Source of the DNA: Saposhnikovia divaricata
Taxonomy: Eukaryota; Streptophyta; Magnoliopsida; Apiales; Apiaceae
Length of the DNA stretch: 64,000 nt
Reading direction: 5' to 3'
Assembly (NCBI GenBank): GCA_036435485.1
Contig: CM071595.1
Location: forward strand, 100,556,580 to 100,620,579
The position numbers and the translations under genes are program-made. The number at the start of each line of letters is the position of its first letter. Position 1 is the stretch's first letter. Shown one piece after another: positions 55,855 through 64,000 of the stretch. Under the pieces are notes generated by a model that saw only the letters and a list, made by a program, of their open reading frames with translations, was not told the DNA's origin and ran no database searches.

Positions 55855-57835
55855 ACACTAAAACCTCAACCACACTCTTCCCCTTTGTTTTTCGCCGCTG
55901 CAAACACTCATCCTTCCCCTCTTCTCTTCGATTTCCACCTACACAAACCCCTTAATACCCTGATTTTTTTTCTTCTTCTTCCCTTACTCCCTACTTCAAA
56001 CCCGACACCAACTTACATTTTCTATTTAATTTCGTTTTCCTGATAGTCTGAGTTATTCAAATTAGTAGATTGTTTTTACAGTTTGCTGAATTCGTCGAGT
56101 CGGTTTTATGAATTGGATTCAAAACACAGCCCCTTCTCCTCATTTTCAATTTGTTTCGCTAATTGTTTTTGGTTTTATTCCGTTTTTTTTGGTTTCTAAA
56201 TTCTGAAATTTATGCAGTTGAGTTCGTTGTTTCTGTCGATTTGTTGTTCGTTGTATTTCTTCATCGAGTTAACTGGTTTACTGTGCTTGTTCAATTCGTT
56301 GTTGCCGAGCAGGAGTATGATATGCAAAAATTGTTGATAAGTGGATTTTATATCCACTTGGATCGCTTCAATTCGGCTTAAATTGATTCACTTGGCCTCA
56401 AGTTTGTTGTAGACTTGATGTGTTTTGCTTAGTTGTGCAGATTTACAAGAATGTCGATTATGGGTGATGCTTCTATCGTGTTTGGATGATTAATTGATTA
56501 AAATTCCGATTTTCCGGGAAGGTTGCGCAGTCTACACTATTTTGGCCATATCTGGAGTTCTGGAAGTCCGTTTTCAGCGATCTTACAGCTCACACAAAGC
56601 TTGGGAGATTTTCTACAACCTGGGATAGAAATCAGGTGCAGGGAGCGTGTAGTTAAAATTCGCGCACGTGTTCTTTGTGAAGCAAGGCAGGAAAATTAAT
56701 GTTTTGCCCTTTTCAAGTTCTAATTGTATTTTGGGCAGTTTTTAGTACCTTAATCGAATTCTAATTGTAATATAAGGTAATTTCTTGCTGGGCAAGAAAT
56801 CTAGAGTCTATTTAAACACATCTAAGCATTGTAATTTGGATAGTTTTTATTATTGTATCATAGCTTAGATCTGCAAGGGAGAAAAGGAGAGAAGGATTCA
56901 ACGCTCGTGACAAGCAACGGATCTAGATCTACTTCATCTTTTGTGTTATTCTGGATTCTAGATTTGTTTTCTTAACTCTTTGTTTTAATAATATTATTGC
57001 TTTCTTTCATATCTTGTTTAATATCATGTTTTCATCAGATCCCATGGTGACGAACGGTTCAATTATGAACTAATCGTTGTCATGGGATTCTAACGGATTT
57101 ATTTATGGAACTTAGTATCTTGATGCTTTAAAGATCTGTGTGTGGTGGGTAATTGATATCCTCGTATGGTTAATCTTAATGCTTTTAGATGCGTAGCTAA
57201 CATCTAAATTGAATTGTTAATCTCTTGTGAAGTGAAAGTGGATCTTGAGATTTAGAACTTGCCATGCTAGCATAGGTTCATAATTGTTTATCAATATGAT
57301 TCGTAGTGTGAGATGAAAATACTTATACTGGCCTGTGTGATCTTTGTGGATAACTTGCTCTTCAACCATTATGGTTTCAAATTCTATAGACATATAGGGT
57401 CTAAGCATAATTGGTGTCTATTCATCTTCTATCTCTTTTGTGGATGTATGTTTAGTTTGGTATACGTATGCTGACATAGCGTGTACTTGTTTCGTGTTAT
57501 CCGATCAGATATCATAACCATTGCATATAGTGATTAAAGGCGTCAGATCTAAGTGAAGTATTTAATGAAGTTAGGATCCCATGTTTATTCCCATATAAGT
57601 AAATCAGTTTAAATCTCATTAGTTAATTAATTCATAGTTTAATAATTTGCTTCTTAGTTTAATTTAGATAATTAAAAACCCCAATTTATTATTTGTCTTA
57701 GCAGTGAATTAAAACCTTACATTGTTGCATAGGTACATTTACTGAATTGAACCCTAAACATGATCTCTGTGGAACGAACTTGATTTTATCTATATTACTT
57801 ATGACCACGTATACTTGCGTGATATTGTGTTAACA
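55853..57835 (+). repeat. Athila/Tat-like LTR region, boundaries unresolved
   Basis: Non-coding. 55853-56450 resembles the pyrimidine-rich leader and GAGTT-rich U5 of Athila LTRs. Near 56805-56840 is a TATTTAAACAC TATA-type box. The end TGTTAACA at 57835 lies six bases before a tRNA-Asp-like PBS, so at least the right part is the 5' LTR of the plus-strand element whose gag follows. The LTR start was not found, and the 3' end differs from that of 49548-51891, so it is a different family. Open frame 56163-56381 is not credible. Confidence 0.5.
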
Positions 57836-57841
57836 AGTTTT

Positions 57842-57859
57842 TGGCATCGTTGCCGGGGA
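57842..57859 (+). other. Primer binding site (tRNA-Asp-like)
   Basis: TGGCATCGTTGCCGGGGA, two bases different from the TGGCGCCGTTGCCGGGGA used by Athila/Tat-type Gypsy elements. It lies six bases after the LTR end. Confidence 0.85.
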
Positions 57860-57975
57860 TCATTGGTGTTTTGTTTTTAGTTTATGTGCTTGTCATCAGT
57901 GGTCGTTAGCGTTCACTGACTCGAATTTTCTTACTTAGTTTGTTGTTTCTTGGTGTTTCAGGTACTTGAACGTGT

Positions 57976-58248
57976 ATGCGAACACGTTTGCAAACTCGTA
58001 AACTGGCAAAAGAAGAACTTGCAGCAGCAAAAGAGATGGCAGATTTACCAGCAGAAGCTAAGGCTTTGAAGGATTATTCTCAGCCTAAGATCAATGACAT
58101 TCAGTCTAGCATTGTCAGGCCAGCTATTGCAGCTAATACTTTCGAAATGAAGCCGGGCACAATTCAGATGGTGCAGAACTCAGTTCAGTTTGGGGGTGCT
58201 CCTACAGAGGATCCTAACATGCATATCAGGGACTTCATTGAAAACTAG
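57976..58248 (+). pseudogene. Athila/Tat-type gag, N-terminal fragment
   Basis: Starts with the ATG about 115 bases after the PBS. The 90 residues begin MRTRLQTRKLAKEELAAAKE and include the block FGGAPTEDPNMHIRDFIEN, which in this group directly precedes the capsid-like retrotransposon gag domain. The frame is then cut by the join to minus-strand Copia RT at about 58247, so the capsid core is missing. No internal lesion is seen. Confidence 0.8.
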
Positions 58249-58567
58249 CATCCGTGTAACCCTTTACCGTTAGCTTCTCTTCTCCTCCATACACCAAGAA
58301 TGAATCATTAGTCCTTTTCAAGTACTTAAGAATATTCTTGACCGCCGTCCAGTGACCTTCACCTGGATTAGACTGGTATCTGCTCGTCATGCTCAAAGCA
58401 TACGAGACATCCGGACGAGTACATATCATTGCATACATGATAGATCCAATTGCTGAAGCATATGGAATCTTACTCATGCGGTCTTTATCATCCAATGATT
58501 TAGGACCATTCTCTTTTGAGATCGTTATCCCATGAGATATGGGGACATATCCCCTTTTTGCATCTTG
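58248..58567 (-). pseudogene. Tork/TAR-like Copia RT fragment
   Basis: Minus strand, open over the fragment. It encodes RGYVPISHGITISKENGPKS, then MSKIPYASAIGSIMYAMICT, RPDVSYALSMTSRYQ and the start of RNase H (KGYTDASF). This is the RT thumb/connection of a Copia group different from Copia-1 (which has MIGSLLYLTASRPDIMYATC). It is bounded on the right by the chromovirus LTR (58568) and on the left by the Athila/Tat gag fragment. It may share an origin with the LTR at 54313. Confidence 0.85.
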
Positions 58568-61500
58568 TGTGACGCCCCCAGATCCGGGGTCGGAGATCTA
58601 GGCGCTCACGGTCCATTTTCCATTAATAACATACCTGTTCTTGCACATAATATATAAAACAGCCATCGACCCCACAATAAACTCACACCGCACACACACA
58701 CAGAGGTTAGAGTCTCAGAAACGTCACACAATTGATTAAGCGGAAATAAAAGTTTCAGAGTTATTACAGACCGAATTAAATAGTATTTATGCTACCAGCA
58801 ACACTTCGATAAGAAGCGAAGTTGGTGGCTTGAAAGTTTGTTACGGTACACTGCCTTGCACAGGTCATACTGATATATAAAACGTACTAACAAAAGTTGC
58901 CAACCAATCCGGCTAATGGGGCCTACCGGTGGAATCTCAACTGTTGCCTCAGGTCTAGTCACCTGCTTTCGGGCAGTCTTTCTGGGTCTTGCCATTTCGC
59001 TTAGCTGTTGTGTTTGTAAATTTGAAAACAAGCAAGAGTGAGCAACTATAGCTCAGCAAGTAATATATGTATAAGGTAAGCAATATAACATTTCATATGA
59101 TTAGCAGTTAGTAAACTCGTTTGTATCAATCAGATATAAATCACTTGTCATTGTTGATAAATTCCGAAGGTGCAACAATACGTGCCCTTGTTTTCAAAAT
59201 AAACTTGCAGTTCTAGATACTGCATAGAGTCAATCTTTCTCATCAAAATAGAACACTATCAGCAACTTGGCACATAAGCCTAAGAAGCAGTGTCAAAGCA
59301 TTTTTCCAAAATGGAGGAATGGGACTTAAAGAAAACATAAAACCTGACAGGGATTGACGATGATCAGTCGCCACATCCGAGTCCAATAATCCGCGGGTCT
59401 TCTCTACCGGTAGAAGGATAGAAACTACATCCGTAACTATCCCTGGGTGAAAACTACATCCGTAATCACCCTCGATGAAAACTACATCCGTAATCATCCT
59501 TCGGCCACACCTGGGCCGGAATAATAATTGATGGACTGCCTGGCTCACGGCCGCTTACACATCCCGGGAATCGTTCGTCAACGGTTCCCACACCTGCCAG
59601 AGTCCCTTTTTCTTTTTCTTTTGAAAACTTGATTTTGATTGAAAACAGAGTAATTGAGGTTCGACATCAGTCGACCGATGATTCTTGAAATCATACAAGA
59701 AGCAGAACCTGACCGGGGGTTTTCGAAAATGTTTTGAGTTCGAAAGAGTTCGAGTTTGAAAGTATTAAAGGTATCTTGGATCAACTTTGTCTTTAAAATA
59801 ATGAACAATAATTAATAAATAATATTTTAAGATTTAATATTAATAATTAATAAAATAATTATTTAATAAAATAAACTTTTAATCCAAGATAGGGTTTCGA
59901 GTATTTACGAAGATATAAAGTAATTACTTGAGTATACGATACTCCCTGAATGACCCTTTGAGTTTTCGCAACTTGATTACGATATAATAATATACCGCTC
60001 CCCGGTCAATAGTATATACGGACCGCTACGACCTCTATTGCTAGAGTCGTTGTCCGGGGAAAACATTTCAATCTAAGTTCAAGGGGTACAACATATATGT
60101 ACTTATACATCTCAATTTCATCAATACTTCTATAAACATAACATTTGATATGATTGAAAACTACAAACACAACAGTGAAATTTCTTGTATATGTAAGTTT
60201 TGAAAAGTAAACTTGCCTTGGTTTGGTTGGGGTGGTCGAGCGTGCGGAGTGGAACGATCTATACATAAGCAATAACCGCTCGTTAGTACCTTAACAATAC
60301 CTCTTTAATTACGGGGTTTTAGGGGGTACAAAATTAACTTAATGACTTCGTCTTATGACACTCTAGCTCCACTATAGGTTCATGTCACCACTCGATTACG
60401 CTCGTCACTTATTCGACTTAATTTAGTTACCATAAACGAATCATATTCATCACCCCTAAAATTATACTCCACTTAACAACTTTTTCCCTTGCGCGAATTT
60501 TACTCTAGCATTTTTATAAAATTGAAAATTTCATATTTTAATCCAATTATTTTTGGGTAGCCTTCACCACTGCATTTTCTAGCTTCTCAAATTTTTCCAT
60601 GATCCCACATAAATTTTTAGGGGTTTAAACAAGGTTCACAAGGGGGTCACTTAGTGCTGTCCGGAATCCAGAAACACATTCTACTTCTCCGACCATAACT
60701 TAAAATCCATACATTACATAGTCATGAACCTTATATTTCCAGAAACTACATTCAAATACCTTTCCAACAATATATGGTAGGACCTCAGGGGACAAGATTT
60801 GGGGGTTCAAAACCATCTTACAAGACAGGTCAAATTTCTGGAAAAACTCAGCATGTTTGTTTCACTTAAATCAACTAAGATTCTTACTTCCACAACACAA
60901 CCAACATCTAATTCACCAAGTTCATACTTTATAACATTCATGGAGATACATATACTAACCACAATCATAAAAATCACAACCACAACACTAAAACTTAAGA
61001 TCTATGTCATCCATCACTTATACAACCAAGATTAACACCAATACACATGAATCTATCACCAAACATCATAAACACTACATGGCCAAGAGGGGTTAGGGTT
61101 TTTATACCTTCTTGAGTATCTAGGAGCCTTGGGTAAGCCTTACAAAACTCAAGAACACCTTGAATAAGCTCCTACTATCCTTATAATCCAAGATCTATAA
61201 GAAAAACTTAACATTGTTACTATTCACAATAACTTTAACAATTAATATCTTGAAAGTTAATGGATGAAAGGGCTTGGAAATCTTAGTATACCTTTATTAG
61301 ATGATGTAGAGAGCCTAGGAATTATGCCTTGAATTATGAGTGAGGAGAAATGGGAGAAAGAAAAATATTTTCTTCCTTGTTTTGTCTTGGCCGAGAGCTT
61401 TTCTTCAAGGGGGGTGTGTTTTGTTGTTTTGATTTTGTGTGGTTGAAATAATTGTGTTAAGTGGTTGGGTGATACATATTAGTGTATGTATAAGCATGGT

Positions 61501-61987
61501 ACAAGTCTAGGTATGGCCTCCTTGTACTCTTGTCTCCTTGGAAAAAGAAATGCCAACTAGTTACTATTCCTCTTATCCATTTGGTTTAACTAGTTTGCTT
61601 TTCCTAACTACTTAGTTGCATGGGACTTGCATGCAATACTACTCCTTGTGTCATTATTCTTCCACCAATGCTTGTCACTTAATCTTTAATTCGTATCGTA
61701 TCTTAATTAATCTCTCGTAATAATATTTTGTCGCGTAGAGATTTCCCTAGTAATTCCTCGAATATCCATAATTCCTCGTCATAATTCTTAATAAATCTTT
61801 TAATACTCTAATCATTCTCAAATCCCAAGTTTTATAATTCTTACTAACAATAAGACTCTCGCTTTCAACAACCTTCCCTTTATCTTACATAGTGAATGCA
61901 ACAACATAGTTTCTCAGACAATCAATTCCATTAAACAACAGGGATGACTAGAAAGGTTCCAAATTGACAAAAATTAGGGTTCTTACA
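58568..61987 (-). repeat. Chromovirus 3' LTR (3.42 kb)
   Basis: Plus-strand ends TGTGACGCCCCCAGATCCGG and AGGGTTCTTACA. Near 59390-59520 is a short imperfect repeat of GAAAACTACATCCGTAA(T/C) present three to four times. 59820-59880 is AT-rich. Open frames inside (for example 59243-59548 and 60799-61035) show no domain and are not genes. Confidence 0.9.
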
Positions 61988-62020
61988 GCCTCCCCTCCTT
62001 AAAAGGATTCCGTCCCGGAA

Positions 62021-64000
62021 TCAGGTTGAAAATAGTTGGGGGTGCTTTTCACGCATCGTGCTCTCTAGTTGCCATGTTAATTCTTCGACATTCTGGTTCC
62101 TCCACAAAACTCTCACTAGTTTGACAACCTTGTTCCTCAGCACCTGTTCTTTTCTATCCATGATTTCTACGGGTTGCTCCACATAGGTTAAGTCTGGTTG
62201 CAGATCCACTTGATCATGTTCTATCACATGTCGGAAGTCGGTATGGTAGGGTCGTAGCATGGACACATGGAACACATTATGTACTTGCTGCAAGCTTGGG
62301 GGTAAAGCCAATTCATAGGCTAACTTTCCAACTCGTCTCAAGATCTCAAAAGGTCCAATAAATCTCGGGCTTAGTTTTCCCTTCTTACCAAATCTCATCA
62401 ATCCCTTCCACGGTGATACCTTTAACATCAAAAACTCTCCTACCTCATATTCTTTGTCCTTGCGGGTCTGGTCCGCATACTTCTTCTGTCTGTCCTGGGC
62501 CGCTACCAGCCGTCCTCTTATGAGTTCGATAGTTTCTCTTGTCTATTGGACCAGTTCAGGTCCTAAAATCTTCCGCTCTCCAACCTCTTCCCAACACAAG
62601 GGAGACCGACATCTTCGTCCGTATAAAGCTTCATATGGGGGCATTCCTATACTCGCATGGTAACTGTTGTTGTAGGAAAATTCGATCAACGGCAAGTGGT
62701 CATCCCAACTTCCTTTAAAATCGATGGCACATACTCTCAACATGTCCTCTATGGTCTGGATGGTTCTCTCACTTTGTCCGTATGATTGGGGGTGGTATGC
62801 AATACTCATGTTTAACTTGGTCCCCACACAATCCTGAAAACTTATCCAGAACCTGGAGTTGAATCTTGGGTCTCTATCTGATACAATGGTCACAGGAACC
62901 CCATGCCTAACCACAATCTCCTTTAAGTAAATATCTGCCAGCTTGTCGACAGTGTATCTCTCGTTGATTGGAAGAAAATGTGCTGACTTGGTCAATCTAT
63001 CAATAATTACCCAGATGGCATCATGATTAGTCTTGGTCCTTGGTAATCCGACCACAAAGTCCATCGCAATATGTTCCCACTTCCACTCGGGTATCTCTAA
63101 GGGTTGCAACAATCCACTGGGCCTCTGGTGTTCGGCCTTTACTCTTTGACATGTCAAGCATTTACTTACCCACGCTGCCACGTCCTTCTTCATATTTGGC
63201 CACCAATAGTATTCTCTCAAATCTCTATACATCTTAGTGCCTCCAGGGTGAATTGAGTATCTTGAACTATGAGCCTCTTGCAAAATCTCGTCTTTTAATT
63301 CCTGAATGTTCGGGATCCATATCCTAGATGCGTACCTCATAATTCCATTCCCGTCCTTTTCACACTTAATTTCCTCGCCAGTCAAAATTTTCTCCATCGA
63401 ATTCTTTTCTTCTTCTATCTTCTTTTCCTGGCATAACTTAATCTTTTCCAATAGCGGTGGTTGGACTCTTATTTCCATTAGACTCTCTTGTCCAATTCCT
63501 GGTAACCTCACCTCAATCTCCAGTTTCTCGAGGTCCTTGATCAATTCGTCCACTGACGTTATCATCTTGAGTTTCTCCTTTTGGCTAAGTGCATCGGCCA
63601 CCACGTTGGCCTTCCCTGGGTGATAATGAATCTCACAATCATAATCTTTGATTAGCTCTAGCCATCTCCTCTGCCTCATGTTTAACTCTTTCTGAGTGAA
63701 TATGTACTTTAAGCTCTTGTGATCCATGTAGATTTCACACTTTTCTTCGTAAAGATAATGTCTCCAGATCTTCAAAGCGAAAACTATCGCTGCTAACTCC
63801 AAATCATGGGTGAGGTATCTTATCTCATATTCCTTAAGTTGTCTGGACGCATACGCAATCACCTTACCGTGCTGCATAAGCACACACCCTAAACCTTTAT
63901 GGGATGCGTCGCTATAAATCACAAAATCTCCCTTATCATCAGGTAGGGCTAGTACTGGTGCTATCACCAACCTCTTTTTCAACTCTTGGAAGCTCTCTTC
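62021..64000 (-). pseudogene. Chromovirus pol: RNase H, integrase, chromodomain (partial)
   Basis: Open from the window edge (64000) leftwards except for one stop. RNase H: DASHKGLGCVLMQ, HDLELAAIVFALKIW, MDHKSL, VVADALSQ, keeping the acidic residues. Integrase: zinc-binding HPGGTKMYRDLREYYWWPN and CLTCQRVKAEH; catalytic Asp in MDFVVGLPRTK, Asp in VSDRDPRFNSRFW, and Glu in QSERTIQTIEDMLR. A TAG at about 62540 replaces a Gln codon after GPELVQ. The frame then continues through the GPF/Y-type region (SPRFIGPFEILRRVGKLAYE) to a chromodomain (RVLWRNQNVEELTWQLESTM) and the TGA at 62023-62021. A single premature stop separates it from an intact frame over this part; gag, protease and RT lie outside the window. 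Confidence 0.93.

Larger units (their letters stand above)
58568..64000 (-). mobile_element. Chromovirus (Tekay/Del-like) LTR retrotransposon, partial
   Basis: A minus-strand Gypsy element running off the window: 3' LTR 58568-61987, PPT AAGGAGGGGAGGC at 62000-61988 and pol from 62021. The chromodomain at the pol C-terminus identifies it as a chromovirus; these are thought to target heterochromatin through that domain. Inserted beside a Copia RT fragment; the flank at the left is TCTTG and its duplicate must lie outside the window. LTR ends, PPT and pol resemble those of the LARD at 22071-37169, so the LARD is probably a relative. Confidence 0.92.

Noticed and set aside
55749..55955. Open frame with a Leu-Ser repeat
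   Set aside because: It is the translation of the (TC)36 microsatellite.
58248..58567. Assigning this RT fragment to Copia-A, which has the same orientation
   Set aside because: Its RT motif set (SAIGSIMYAMICTRPDVSYAL) is of the Tork/TAR type, unlike the type found with auxiliary-ORF Copia elements (MIGSLLYLTASRPDIMYATC in Copia-1).

Overview
This window is plant nuclear DNA, most likely from a eudicot. It is a deep nest of transposable elements, and I see no intact single-copy host gene, rRNA or tRNA gene. The organism call rests on plant-specific element types: Copia elements with tRNA-Met primer sites, a chromovirus-type Gypsy element with a chromodomain, Athila/Tat-type pieces with a tRNA-Asp-like primer site, an L1-type LINE with a zf-RVT tail, two CACTA DNA transposons and Stowaway-like MITEs. 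An asterid is my guess, with low confidence.

Left part (1-21.8 kb). An old minus-strand Copia element (Copia-A) has its 3' LTR split into 544-914 and 21020-21793 by a plus-strand Copia element (Copia-1, 915-21019). Copia-1 has 518/514-bp LTRs, a 5-bp duplication AGTGT, a PBS and a PPT. It has lost protease, integrase and half of RT, so gag runs into RT. Its RT/RNase H is broken twice: by a CACTA element (3822-9179, duplication TTG) and by a full-length minus-strand LINE (9331-15087). The CACTA element carries exon fragments of two host genes, DNA polymerase kappa and a plastid-type S1 RNA-binding protein, so it is a Pack-CACTA. Downstream of RNase H, Copia-1 has a very long decayed auxiliary ORF (about 1,200 codons) before the 3' LTR.

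Middle (22-38.6 kb). The C-terminal part of the Copia-A auxiliary ORF is split by a Gypsy-derived LARD-like element (22071-37169, duplication GCCAT). Its 4.77-kb LTRs are almost identical although its interior is a decayed, rearranged pol.

Right-centre (38.6-54 kb). The 3' part of an Athila/Tat-like element (38590-51891, with a 2.34-kb LTR) sits in Copia-A. It holds a second CACTA element (40849-49434, duplication ATA) that has lost its transposase catalytic region but keeps an uninterrupted seven-exon reading frame for a Ulp1/C48-type cysteine protease. The N-terminal and middle parts of the Copia-A auxiliary ORF follow (51892-53958).

Right end (54-64 kb). Pieces of an Athila-like LTR, a Tork/TAR-like Copia LTR and RT, and an Athila/Tat gag are stacked together. 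Then comes a minus-strand chromovirus (58568 to beyond the window) with a 3.42-kb LTR and a nearly intact RNase H-integrase-chromodomain region. The decayed interior of the LARD is homologous to this pol.

The two points most worth follow-up are the double gene capture in the first CACTA element, and the shared large auxiliary protein of the two Copia elements. All mismatch counts were made by eye.
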